Positions 1 through 7,278 are shown, numbered from the stretch's first letter. The stretch: DNA of 10,202 nt from Microbacteriaceae bacterium (GCA_024639925.1 JAHEGA010000011.1:1-10202), one strand, 5' to 3'. A program made the numbers and translations. The notes: generated from the letters alone by a model not told the origin.

Positions 1-900
1 CCCGGGTCGCAACACTTACCCGCGCGACAAGAGCGCACCGATGACTCGCTAGAACTGGTGTGGCAGGCGATCACGACCGGTGTTCGCGATTATGTGAACA
101 AGAACGGCTTCCCTTCCGTCATTCTGGGGGTGTCTGGAGGTATCGACTCAGCGGTCTGCGCCGCACTGGCCACCGATGCTCTCGGGCCCGAGCGTGTTTA
201 TGGGGTGGCCATGCCGAGCGCCCACTCGAGCGACCACTCACTGGCTGATGCCCAAGCCCTCGCAGAAAACTTAGGCATCCACTACCGTGTCGAAAACATC
301 GCAGCACTGGTGTCCGGATTTGATGACCAGCTGGACCTGTCCGGCCTCGCTGCAGAGAATGTGCAAGCCCGTGCACGGGGGGTCCTGTTGATGGCACTCT
401 CCAACAAGGAGGGGCACTTGGTGCTCACCACCGGAAATAAGTCTGAGCTAGCGGTCGGTTATTCGACGATCTACGGTGACTCGGTCGGCGGATTTGCGCC
501 GATCAAGGACGTTCCGAAGACCCTGGTGTGGGAATTGGCTCGATGGCGCAACGCGCGGGCCGCCTCTCAGGGCGACACTCCCCCGATCCCGGTGAACTCG
601 ATCGATAAGCCACCGAGTGCCGAACTTCGCCCCGATCAGACCGATCAGGACAGCCTTCCTGACTACGAGCTCTTGGACCAGATTCTCGAACTGCTGGTCG
701 TTCAAGGTTTGGATGCGCCCCAGATCGTGGCGCAAGGTTTTGAACAGACCCTGGTGCACGAGATTGTTGCTCTGGTCTCCCGCGCCGAATGGAAACGTCG
801 ACAGGGCGCTATTGGCCCGAGAGTTTCCAGTGTCGCCTTCGGGCGGGATCGGCGCTTGCCCATCACCAACACTCTGTCGTCTTTCGAACGTCGCGAGTAG
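1..900 (+). CDS. nadE: Glutamine-dependent NAD+ synthetase, C-terminal part (5' truncated by window edge)
   Basis: NadE makes NAD+ from deamido-NAD+ with ATP and ammonia, the last step of NAD synthesis in the cytoplasm. The frame is open from base 1, so the gene begins upstream; the GTG at 58 is an internal Val, not a start. What is visible is the synthetase domain: the PP-loop SGGIDSA at 133-153, the TTGNKSE motif near 427-447, the PSAELRPDQTDQDSLPDYE region near 613-669, and the C-terminal KRRQG...GRDRRLPITN segment near 796-870, which is typical of the bacterial family. The missing N-terminal part would be the nitrilase-type glutaminase domain in the glutamine-using form. That form is inferred from the in-frame extension and from Actinomycetota relatives, since the domain itself is outside the window. 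panB follows 9 bp downstream on the same strand, so co-transcription is likely. Confidence 0.95.
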   Translation, partial: PGSQHLPARQERTDDSLELVWQAITTGVRDYVNKNGFPSVILGVSGGIDSAVCAALATDALGPERVYGVAMPSAHSSDHSLADAQALAENLGIHYRVENIAALVSGFDDQLDLSGLAAENVQARARGVLLMALSNKEGHLVLTTGNKSELAVGYSTIYGDSVGGFAPIKDVPKTLVWELARWRNARAASQGDTPPIPVNSIDKPPSAELRPDQTDQDSLPDYELLDQILELLVVQGLDAPQIVAQGFEQTLVHEIVALVSRAEWKRRQGAIGPRVSSVAFGRDRRLPITNTLSSFERRE

Positions 901-909
901 GCTCCCCTC

Positions 910-1725
910 ATGCCCTCTTCACCCAAACGCGTGCGCGTTCGCCATTTCGCTAAAGCCAAGCAGGAGGGAATTCGCATCACCGGAATTACGAGTTACGACT
1001 TCCTCACCGCCGGGGTATTTGACGAAGCGGGCGTGGATTTCCTTCTCGTGGGTGACTCTGCTGCGAACGTTGTCTTTGGCTACGACTCCACCGTCCCGGT
1101 GACCGTGGATGAACTGATTCCGCTCTGCCGTGGTGTGGCCAGGGGTGCCTCTCGCGCACTGGTGGTGGCGGACCTGCCGTTTGGTTCCTACGAGGCCAGC
1201 GCAGACGAGGCTCTCCACACCGCCATTCGGTTCATGAAGGAATCTGGCGTTCACGCGGTCAAGCTTGAGGGCGGGGTTCGCTCACGCGATCACATCTCGC
1301 GCATTGTTGAGGCGGGAATCCCTGTCATGGGACACGTCGGCTTCACCCCGCAGAGTGAGCATGGGCTTGGCGGCCATGTCGTCCAGGGCAGAGGCAGTGG
1401 AGCTGAGGCACTGATGGCGGACGCGCTCGCAGTTCAAGAAGCCGGAGCCTTTGCGGTGGTGATTGAAATGGTTCCGCAGGACATTGCCCGGCAGGTAAGC
1501 GAAGCACTCACCATTCCCACGATTGGCATCGGTGCGGGCCCTGGCACGGATGGGCAGATTCTGGTGTGGTCAGATATGGCTGGTCTCAACACGTCCCGTT
1601 TGCCACGCTTTGTGAAGCAATACGCATCGATGCGCGATCTCCTCCACGGCGCCGTGTCGCAGTGGCGCGAAGAAATCGAATCGGGAGTGTTCCCTGGCCC
1701 CGAGCACAGTTTCGACGAGGACTAA
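910..1725 (+). CDS. panB: 3-methyl-2-oxobutanoate hydroxymethyltransferase (ketopantoate hydroxymethyltransferase)
   Basis: PanB transfers a hydroxymethyl group from 5,10-methylene-tetrahydrofolate to 2-oxoisovalerate, giving ketopantoate, the first committed step to pantothenate and CoA. The 271-residue protein has the usual family length and a TIM-barrel sequence pattern. By alignment from memory with E. coli PanB, the Mg ligands are D49 (LVGDS), D88 (ADLPFGSY) and E120 (KLEGG). K118 lies beside the last of these, and the catalytic Glu is E186 (VIEMVP). Family motifs GHVGFTPQS (141-149) and GIGAG (206-210) are intact, as is the C-terminal SGVFPGPEHSF. The ATG at 910 lies 9 bp after the nadE stop, with only a weak AGG upstream, which fits translation coupled to nadE. 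Its TAA overlaps the stop of a convergent small gene. No panC or panD is visible here. Confidence 0.97.
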   Translation: MPSSPKRVRVRHFAKAKQEGIRITGITSYDFLTAGVFDEAGVDFLLVGDSAANVVFGYDSTVPVTVDELIPLCRGVARGASRALVVADLPFGSYEASADEALHTAIRFMKESGVHAVKLEGGVRSRDHISRIVEAGIPVMGHVGFTPQSEHGLGGHVVQGRGSGAEALMADALAVQEAGAFAVVIEMVPQDIARQVSEALTIPTIGIGAGPGTDGQILVWSDMAGLNTSRLPRFVKQYASMRDLLHGAVSQWREEIESGVFPGPEHSFDED

Positions 1726-1895
1726 GACTCTTCTTCCGCTGCCCACGCGGCTGCACGCTCGCGGGCAATCTCCGGGGCTCTCGCGGCCTCCGCCTCGGAC
1801 TCGAAGGGGCCATCGCGGTGCATCCCCAGCGACTGGGGACCGTGCTCAACCTCTCCGGTCTGATGGTTGAACCACCACTGTTTCGACTCTGTCAT
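1722..1895 (-). CDS. Small SPOR-like hypothetical protein, 57 aa
   Basis: Translating the minus strand from the ATG at 1893-1895 to a TAG at 1722-1724 gives a 57-residue protein. It starts MTESKQWWFNHQTGEVEHG, has GPQSLGMHRDGPFESEAEA in the middle, and ends in an acidic, Ala-rich helix (...AAAWAAEEES). A purine-rich GGGGGA lies about 4-5 bases upstream of the ATG and can serve as ribosome binding site. The pattern (K-x-W-W/Y-F-N, TGEVE-x-GPQS, R-x-GPF-x-S/T-x-x-EA) matches small actinobacterial proteins that I recall being annotated SPOR domain-containing and sitting beside map; this rests on memory. It has no signal peptide and no membrane segment, so it is probably cytoplasmic. Its function is unknown. 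Its stop codon shares three bases with the panB stop (CTAA, convergent), and its start is 25 bp from the divergent map start. Confidence 0.78.
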   Translation of the reverse strand: MTESKQWWFNHQTGEVEHGPQSLGMHRDGPFESEAEAARAPEIARERAAAWAAEEES

Positions 1896-1908
1896 CAGGT
1901 CCCCCGTT

Positions 1909-1920
1909 TAGACTGTATTC
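1909..1920 (+). promoter_or_regulatory. Putative -10 element for leaderless map transcript
   Basis: TAGACT at 1909-1914 fits the actinobacterial TANNNT -10 pattern. It is followed by six bases and then the map GTG at 1921, the spacing expected when transcription starts at the start codon. There is no good ribosome binding site before the GTG, which supports a leaderless mRNA. No convincing -35 is seen. A minus-strand TACAGT (1912-1917), which could serve the divergent small gene, overlaps it. This is a motif match only. Confidence 0.4.
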
Positions 1921-2787
1921 GTGCCTAAAGACGCTTCTGGAATATTGATCCCCGGCACTCTCGCTCCGTTGCGTCTTGTTGACTCTTCCATCCCGGCACC
2001 AGAATACGTCGGAAAACAAGCACCCCGCGAGCACCAGGGCGATGATGTGTACTCGCCCGACGAGATTGAGGCGATTCGGGCGGCCGGCACGATCGCCGCA
2101 CGCGCTATCGAGGCCGCGGGTGCCGCTGTTGTTCCCGGTGTCACAACCAATGAATTAGATCGCATTGCGCACGAGTACGTCACCAGCCATGGGGCATACC
2201 CCTCAACACTGGGCTATCGCGGATATCCCAAATCCTGCTGCACGTCACTCAACGAAGTGATTTGTCACGGTATCCCGGATGACACGGTGGTGGAAGAGGG
2301 TGACATCGTCAACATCGATATCACGGCGTATCTCGACGGGTTCCACGGTGACCTCAACAAAACCTTCATTGCCGGCGTGGCCTCCGAGGAGGCCACGCTC
2401 TTGGTCGAGAGGACCGAGGAGGCACTCCGTAGAGGAATCAAAGCGGTTGCGCCAGGCCGGCAAATCAACGTCATCGGACGCGCCATCGAAGCGTATGCCG
2501 CCCGGTTTGGCTACGGAGTGGTCAAGGATTTCACCGGTCACGGTGTGGGTTCATCGTTCCATTCGGGCCTGATCATCCCCCACTACGACGCCGCACCGCT
2601 CTACGACCAAACCATCGAGGAGGGAATGGTGTTCACCATTGAGCCGATGCTGACGCTCGGCACAATCGCGTGGGATATGTGGGAGGACGGCTGGACCGTC
2701 ACCACCCAAGACAAGAAACTTTCCGCCCAATTCGAGCACACCCTGGTCGTCACGGAAAACGGTGCAGAAATTTTGACTCTCCCATGA
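1921..2787 (+). CDS. map: Type I methionine aminopeptidase with N-terminal extension
   Basis: The enzyme removes the initiator Met from nascent proteins in the cytoplasm, using two divalent metal ions. The 288-residue product is longer than E. coli Map (about 264). Its N-terminal extension (about residues 1-40, with a PAPEYVGK motif near 25-32) resembles the SH3-ligand-like extension of Mycobacterium MapB (MetAP1c). The five metal ligands are all present: D133, D144, H207, E241 and E272. The conserved active-site H116 lies in EVICHGIPD, and GYPKSCCTSLNE (101-112) is the family's substrate-pocket segment. The GTG at 1921 is chosen because it gives the full MapB-like N-terminus and lies just after a TANNNT element. 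The stop overlaps the ppgK start (ATGA), so the two are translationally coupled. Confidence 0.96.
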   Translation: MPKDASGILIPGTLAPLRLVDSSIPAPEYVGKQAPREHQGDDVYSPDEIEAIRAAGTIAARAIEAAGAAVVPGVTTNELDRIAHEYVTSHGAYPSTLGYRGYPKSCCTSLNEVICHGIPDDTVVEEGDIVNIDITAYLDGFHGDLNKTFIAGVASEEATLLVERTEEALRRGIKAVAPGRQINVIGRAIEAYAARFGYGVVKDFTGHGVGSSFHSGLIIPHYDAAPLYDQTIEEGMVFTIEPMLTLGTIAWDMWEDGWTVTTQDKKLSAQFEHTLVVTENGAEILTLP

Positions 2788-3533
2788 GCTCAGCGCTAGG
2801 AATTGACGTCGGCGGAACAGGTATCAAAGGCGCCAGGGTTGACCTCGCCACGGGTGAGCTCCTCTCTGATCGCGTCAAGATAGCCACACCGGAGGGAGCC
2901 CACCCACCCGATGTATTAGACGTTGTGCAAAACATCGTCTCGACACTCGAGCACACCGGCAACGAGCCCATTGGGGTCTGTTTCCCCGCGGTAGTAACCC
3001 ACGGTCGAACTCGATCAGCCAGCAACGTGTCCCAGGAATGGCTCGACTTTCCCGCAGATGACTATTTGACCGAGGAGCTTGGCCAAACCATTCGCATGGT
3101 CAACGACGCTGATGCTGCAGGTTTTGCTGAGGCGACGTTAGGTGCCGCCCACGGTGTCGACGGACTCGTGATCCTCACCACGTTGGGAACTGGCATCGGG
3201 AGCGCCTTTTTGATGGACGGCGTGCTCGTTCCCAACTCCGAACTAGGGTTGCTGGAAATTGACGGCGAGCTAGCCGAAAAGCGAGCCGCGAACTCGGCTC
3301 GCGAGCGCGAGGGACTCAGCTTCGAGGAGTGGGCAACCCGACTGACCCGTTTTTACACCCACGTGGAGACCCTTTTCTCCCCGGAGCTTTTTGTGGTCGG
3401 GGGTGGGGTTTCGTCCAGCCACGACAAGTTCTTCCCACTCGTTCAGGCCCGCACCCCCCTGGTTCCCGCGCGGTTTCTCAATAACTCGGGAATTATCGGT
3501 AGTGCACTACTCGCCACACGGCCTGGGGATTAG
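2784..3533 (+). CDS. ppgK: Polyphosphate glucokinase (ROK family)
   Basis: PpgK phosphorylates glucose to glucose-6-phosphate using inorganic polyphosphate, and often ATP, in the cytoplasm. The 249-residue product has the ROK/PPGK features: phosphate-1 loop GIDVGGTGIKG (6-16), VTHG with ASNVSQEW (71-86), NDADAAG with probable catalytic base D108 (107-113), phosphate-2 LTTLGTGIGSAF (131-142) and VVGGGVS (204-210). The RTPLVPARFLNNSGIIGSA tail (223-241) is typical of PPGK. Start: the ATG at 2784 overlaps the map TGA; in-frame sequence further upstream lies inside map and is not part of the protein. There is no strong ribosome binding site, so coupling to map is likely. Oddity: the ExGH sugar-contact motif reads E-L-G-L (153-156), with Leu where ROK kinases have His. 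The 3' end overlaps the convergent hflX stop by 4 bp. Confidence 0.93.
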   Translation: MSSALGIDVGGTGIKGARVDLATGELLSDRVKIATPEGAHPPDVLDVVQNIVSTLEHTGNEPIGVCFPAVVTHGRTRSASNVSQEWLDFPADDYLTEELGQTIRMVNDADAAGFAEATLGAAHGVDGLVILTTLGTGIGSAFLMDGVLVPNSELGLLEIDGELAEKRAANSAREREGLSFEEWATRLTRFYTHVETLFSPELFVVGGGVSSSHDKFFPLVQARTPLVPARFLNNSGIIGSALLATRPGD

Positions 3534-5026
3534 GCCGCGACCACAAAGTTCTGAAGGTCGGCGGCCAGGTGGTCGTCCACCACAACCCTCATCAGTGTTC
3601 CACGTTCGTCATAGCCGGTGGAACGGACGATGGCCTCGTTATGCATACGGGCGACAAGTTCACCGCGGTCAAAGGGGATAATCACCGATAACTCGATACT
3701 GGGGCGCGGTAGCGCCTCGTCAATGCGCTCGAGGAGGGCGTCCACACCCTCTCCGGTGTGCGCGGAGACAAATAGTGCGTCTGGTTGAATTCCCCGCAGC
3801 TGGAGCTGCGTCGCAGGATCAATGGAGTCAACTTTGTTGAAGACCACGATTTCGGGGACATCGCTCGCCTCCACTTCAGCAATCACCCCGCGTACGGTGG
3901 ACAGCTGCGCACCAGGATCCGGGTGACTGGCGTCGACCACGTGAACAATGACGTCCGCTTGGCCCACCTCTTCCAGAGTGGACCGGAACGCCTCGACGAG
4001 TTCGTGGGGTAGGTTTCGGACAAAACCGACGGTGTCGGTCAACGTGTACGCACGACCGGAGGGAGTCACGCTTTTGCGCACGGTGGCGTCGAGGGTGGCA
4101 AACAGGGCGTCTTCCACCAAGACGCCGGCTTGAGTCATCCGGTTGAGCAAAGAGGACTTACCAGCATTCGTGTAACCCGCAATCGCAACATTGGGGATTC
4201 CGGTGCGCTTTCGGTTGGCGCGCTTGGTTTCTCTCGCAGGCCCAAAGCCTTTGATTTGCTTGCGCAACTTAGCCATCCGGGTATTGATTCGACGCCGGTC
4301 GAGTTCGATTTTCGTCTCACCGGGTCCACGGCTGCCCATTCCGGCACCGGCCCCACCCACCTGGCCACCAGCTTGGCGACTCATGGATTCACCCCAACCG
4401 CGAAGCCTGGGTAGCAGGTACTGGAGCTGAGCCAACTCCACCTGCGCTTTACCCTCACGGGTCTTTGCATGTTGCGAAAAAATGTCCAAGATGACGGCGG
4501 TGCGGTCAATGACTTTGACTTTCACAACGTCTTCCAAGGCACGACGCTGAGAGGGAGCCAGTTCGGTGTCTGCCACCACGGTGTCGGCTCCCAGCTCCCA
4601 GACGATGTCTTTCACCTCTCTGGCTTTTCCCTTACCGAGATAGGTGGAGGCATCAGGGTGCGGCAGTCGCTGAACAACACCGTCGAGGACCTGAGCTCCC
4701 GCTGTTTCACAGAGGGCGGCCAGTTCTTTGAGCGAATTTTCGGCCTCGGTGGCGGACCCGCGGTCGTACACCCCGATCAACACGACCTTTTCGAGCCGAA
4801 GCTCGCGATATTCAACCTCGGTGACATCAGCGAGCTCAGTCGACAGACCGGCGACGCGACGCAGTGCCTGGCGTTCCTCCCGGTCGAAATCTCCACCGGT
4901 CGGTGCCGAAGATCCCGGGCCTAGGTGCTCAATCGGACGGGAGAACACTGTCACCGGGGCCGACTCGGCTTCTTCGGCCGCAAGAATGCGGTCTATTGGG
5001 TCAGAAGTGGTCGCCATGTGATTCAT
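3530..5026 (-). CDS. hflX: HflX family ribosome-associated GTPase
   Basis: HflX binds the 50S subunit and in other bacteria splits or rescues stalled 70S ribosomes, especially under heat or antibiotic stress. The 498-residue product has an N-terminal actinobacterial-type extension (about 1-75), the HflX N-terminal domain (about 80-205, with STYLGKGK at 127-134), and a coiled-coil linker with the GGAGAGMGSRGPGETKIE motif (224-241). The G domain follows: G1 GYTNAGKSS (284-292), switch I FATLDAT (309-315), G3 DTVGF (331-335), G4 NKVD (397-400), G5 SAH (421-423). A short C-terminal domain ends the protein. The ATG at 5026 is preceded by GGAGG at a long spacing of about 16 bases, and another ATG lies 9 bp in (5017), so the start is uncertain by three codons. 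It lies 38 bp after the TM2 gene on the same strand and converges on ppgK. Confidence 0.96.
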   Translation of the reverse strand: MNHMATTSDPIDRILAAEEAESAPVTVFSRPIEHLGPGSSAPTGGDFDREERQALRRVAGLSTELADVTEVEYRELRLEKVVLIGVYDRGSATEAENSLKELAALCETAGAQVLDGVVQRLPHPDASTYLGKGKAREVKDIVWELGADTVVADTELAPSQRRALEDVVKVKVIDRTAVILDIFSQHAKTREGKAQVELAQLQYLLPRLRGWGESMSRQAGGQVGGAGAGMGSRGPGETKIELDRRRINTRMAKLRKQIKGFGPARETKRANRKRTGIPNVAIAGYTNAGKSSLLNRMTQAGVLVEDALFATLDATVRKSVTPSGRAYTLTDTVGFVRNLPHELVEAFRSTLEEVGQADVIVHVVDASHPDPGAQLSTVRGVIAEVEASDVPEIVVFNKVDSIDPATQLQLRGIQPDALFVSAHTGEGVDALLERIDEALPRPSIELSVIIPFDRGELVARMHNEAIVRSTGYDERGTLMRVVVDDHLAADLQNFVVAA

Positions 5027-5064
5027 AGGCTACAGCGTTTACCCTCCGGAAAGCGGGGGTAATT

Positions 5065-5433
5065 TTAGCTATCAGCGATTCTGCGGCCCTGTCTGTCCCT
5101 CACGCTTTTGGTCGCAAACAAAATGGCATCGATAATCCACCACAGGCCTCCACCACCGGCGGTAAGCAACTTGAGGATACCCAATCCCGCGCGGCCGGCG
5201 TAAAACCGGTCGACCCCGAGATAACCCACAAACACCGAGAGCACAAATCCCACCAGCCAGCTCTTCGGAGAGAACAGGCCCGGGATGTCTCCGGCGCGAT
5301 ACTCCATCTGTGAGTCTTCATCGGTGATCTGGGTGTCTGGGGTGATGGTCCGATCACGAGCCATCTGACCCAACGTCTCGTCGTCTACCCCCAGTGGTGC
5401 CCCGCTTTTCACCGTGATAATCCACGTGCCCAT
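5065..5433 (-). CDS. Small membrane protein: GYF_2-like N-terminus plus TM2 domain
   Basis: This 122-residue protein has two parts. Residues 1-54 (MGTWIITVKSGAPLGVD..., then ITPDTQITDED...AGDIPGLF) look like a GYF_2 domain, a short module often found in front of membrane segments in bacteria. Residues 57-115 form a TM2 domain: two hydrophobic helices (about 58-74 and 84-108) joined by GVDRFYAGR, followed by LGILKLLTAGGGGLWWIIDA, the family signature, including the Asp in the second helix (D102). The start at 5433 is chosen over an upstream in-frame ATG (5478) because AAGGGAGA lies about six bases before it and the extra 15 residues (basic, Arg-rich) do not fit the domain. The function of the family is unknown. 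It lies between glpD (73 bp upstream) and hflX (38 bp downstream), probably co-transcribed at least with hflX. Confidence 0.87.
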   Translation of the reverse strand: MGTWIITVKSGAPLGVDDETLGQMARDRTITPDTQITDEDSQMEYRAGDIPGLFSPKSWLVGFVLSVFVGYLGVDRFYAGRAGLGILKLLTAGGGGLWWIIDAILFATKSVRDRQGRRIADS

Positions 5434-5455
5434 GTGATTCTCCCTTCGCGCTCTC

Positions 5456-5461
5456 AGAGTA
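5456..5461 (-). promoter_or_regulatory. Possible -10 element upstream of the TM2 gene
   Basis: On the minus strand TACTCT (TANNNT) lies 22 bases before the TM2 gene ATG, in the 73-bp gap after glpD. This would leave a short leader holding the AAGGGAGA ribosome binding site. No matching -35 is seen, so the TM2 and hflX genes may instead be read from the glpD promoter. Confidence 0.22.
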
Positions 5462-5506
5462 AACCCACGGTACGACATGGCCTCAGCACGACCAAGGGTG
5501 GGCTAC

Positions 5507-7180
5507 CTAAGCAGCCTGCTCCAGGCGAATAGAAGCGACTTCACGGGCGATGTCGGTAACAGACCATCCAGCATGCGGGGCGATCACCGTCGCTAATTCC
5601 TGGACGCCTTCATCAGAGACCACTCCGGTAAATCCGAGCAGTGTCCGACGGAAAATTACATCCGCGAGCGTGACGACGTGTTCGCCCTCGAGAAGCCACG
5701 TAACTTCCTGCGTGGAAAACCCGGGAACATGGCGCAACGCGTCGTCCCCATCTCCCGAGAGAATTTCCAGGAGGCCCTCGGCAATCGTCCCGTAGCGAGC
5801 AAGGAGCTCTCCCGCACGCTCGCGAGAGAGCTTCCCTCGATGGGCCTCAATCCACCGACTACGCGAAGCGTGATCCGTGGGAAAGTCTTTCCCCCCGCCG
5901 ATAGGCAGTCCCACCGTGGACACGCTCCGTCGCAGCTTCAGGGTGGCCAGAGCATCATTGGCGAGGTGTTCCCCCAGGGCCCGGAACGTCGTCCATTTAC
6001 CGCCAATCAGGCTGAGCACTCGCTGCCCGGTCTCCAGTTGGTCGCTCACAATCCGGTAATCCCTCGACACCACACCGGGCGAGACGTCACCCGCTGCCGG
6101 CAGCGGGCGGACCCCGGAATAGCGATACACGATCTGGCTGCGATCGAGTGAAATGTTCGGGAAAACATGCGATGCCAAGTCGAAGAAGTAGTCCACCTCC
6201 TCTTCCGTGCATTCGGCGTCGTCGGGGTTGTCCAACGGAATGTCTGTCGTGCCCAGCAATACGCGACCCACCAGTGGGTACATCAAGACGATGCGACCGT
6301 CACTGTTTTCGAAGAATATTTCGCGGTTGTCACAGGCTTGGAAGAGCTCCGGGTTATCCAGCACGATGTGTGACCCTTTGGTGCCCCCGAGATACTTAGT
6401 GGACAACCCCAACGCGCGGTTCGTGAGGTCGGTCCAGGGTCCGGCGGCGTTGATCACGAGGTCAGCCTCGAACAACGTCTCGTCACCCGTGCGCGTATCC
6501 GTGAGCACGATGCCCTGGTCTGTTGCTCCGGAGGCCTGAATGTAGTTGAGTGCCCGAACGTGCTCCCCCTGCAACAGCGCATCGCGCAGCAGGTCCACTG
6601 CTAAGCGTTCCGGGTTTTCGATGGCGGCATCAAAGTAGTGAGCCGTAAATTTCACCGCCGGGTTCATCGCCGGGAGTTCCTCAAGAGAGCGTTTGCGCCC
6701 CAGAAACTGGTGTCGGGGCATGGTCCCGGCATTGCGGCCGAACGTGTCATACAGCAACAGGCCGATTTTGATGAGCAGCGCACCGCGTTCCTTTGGCTTT
6801 CCCCCGCGGTGAAAAAGAAGTTTGAGCGGGGCGGATAACACCCCCGAGAACAGGGAAAAGATGGGCATGGTGGTCTTGAGGGGCTTCACGTAGTGCGGGG
6901 CCGAAGCCAGCAGGCGATTGCGCTCAAGAAGAGACTCCCGAACCAGACGAAACTCACCGTTTTCGAGGTAACGAATTCCCCCATGAATCATGTGGGACGA
7001 CGCTGCTGACGCCCCCGAACAGTAATCGTTCTTTTCTACCAGGGTGACATCCACGCCCTGCAGAGCAAGCTCCCGAAGCGTAGAAAGGCCGTTAATGCCC
7101 CCGCCAACGATAAGCACTGTGGCGCGAGGGTTACTGCGGACGCGCTCCATCATGCTGGCGCGCGATTCCCTGAACGACAT
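5507..7180 (-). CDS. glpD: FAD-dependent glycerol-3-phosphate dehydrogenase
   Basis: GlpD oxidises sn-glycerol-3-phosphate to dihydroxyacetone phosphate and passes electrons to the quinone pool at the inner face of the membrane, linking glycerol and lipid turnover to glycolysis and respiration. The 557-residue length is normal. The DAO domain (about 21-400) carries the FAD-binding GGGING (26-31) with E49 at the end of the second strand, the family signature SGASAASSHMIHGGIRYLE (55-73), INAAGPWTD (243-251), KGSH (268-271), GTTDIP (310-315), GVRPLP (356-361) and GGKWTTFR (393-400). The C-terminal DAO_C domain spans about 415-535. Hydrophobic stretches near 103-124 and 135-145 could help membrane attachment. 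The ATG at 7180 has GGGGAA directly before it, closer than ideal; MM at 7151-7153 is an alternative start. No glpF or glpK is nearby in the window. Confidence 0.96.
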   Translation of the reverse strand: MSFRESRASMMERVRSNPRATVLIVGGGINGLSTLRELALQGVDVTLVEKNDYCSGASAASSHMIHGGIRYLENGEFRLVRESLLERNRLLASAPHYVKPLKTTMPIFSLFSGVLSAPLKLLFHRGGKPKERGALLIKIGLLLYDTFGRNAGTMPRHQFLGRKRSLEELPAMNPAVKFTAHYFDAAIENPERLAVDLLRDALLQGEHVRALNYIQASGATDQGIVLTDTRTGDETLFEADLVINAAGPWTDLTNRALGLSTKYLGGTKGSHIVLDNPELFQACDNREIFFENSDGRIVLMYPLVGRVLLGTTDIPLDNPDDAECTEEEVDYFFDLASHVFPNISLDRSQIVYRYSGVRPLPAAGDVSPGVVSRDYRIVSDQLETGQRVLSLIGGKWTTFRALGEHLANDALATLKLRRSVSTVGLPIGGGKDFPTDHASRSRWIEAHRGKLSRERAGELLARYGTIAEGLLEILSGDGDDALRHVPGFSTQEVTWLLEGEHVVTLADVIFRRTLLGFTGVVSDEGVQELATVIAPHAGWSVTDIAREVASIRLEQAA

Positions 7181-7246
7181 TTCCCCAGTTTTTCATGGGG
7201 AGGCACCGAACGCGAACGAGCCGTGGAGCTTTGATTCGCTTAAACG

Positions 7247-7278
7247 AGAAAAGGGGAGCCCCAGGGCTCCCCTTTTCT
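7247..7278 (-). terminator. Rho-independent terminator after the SDR gene, possibly bidirectional
   Basis: A perfect inverted repeat pairs 7247-7261 (AGAAAAGGGGAGCCC) with 7264-7278 (GGGCTCCCCTTTTCT). The stem is GC-rich in the middle with A and T runs at its ends, so on either strand it ends in a T-rich tract. It begins 13 bp after the SDR stop on the minus strand, where it would end the E1/E2/SDR transcript and insulate glpD, which starts about 66 bp further on. Confidence 0.85.

Noticed and set aside
58..60. GTG at 58 as the start of nadE
   Set aside because: The frame is open to base 1 and the preceding residues (ERTDDSLELVWQAI) continue the NadE family pattern, so this is an internal Val in a truncated gene.
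4469..4924. Open frame of about 151 codons antisense to hflX
   Set aside because: It lies wholly opposite a well-conserved hflX, its translation shows no family features, and GC-rich DNA commonly gives such shadow frames.
5030..5064. TACCC...GGGTA inverted repeat between the TM2 gene and hflX as a terminator
   Set aside because: The stem is short with a mismatch and no T tract follows on either strand, and the GGAGG inside it is better read as a distant hflX ribosome binding site.
5434..5478. Upstream ATG at 5478 as the TM2 gene start
   Set aside because: The added 15 residues are Arg-rich and outside the domain pattern, and the good ribosome binding site lies directly before the ATG at 5433.
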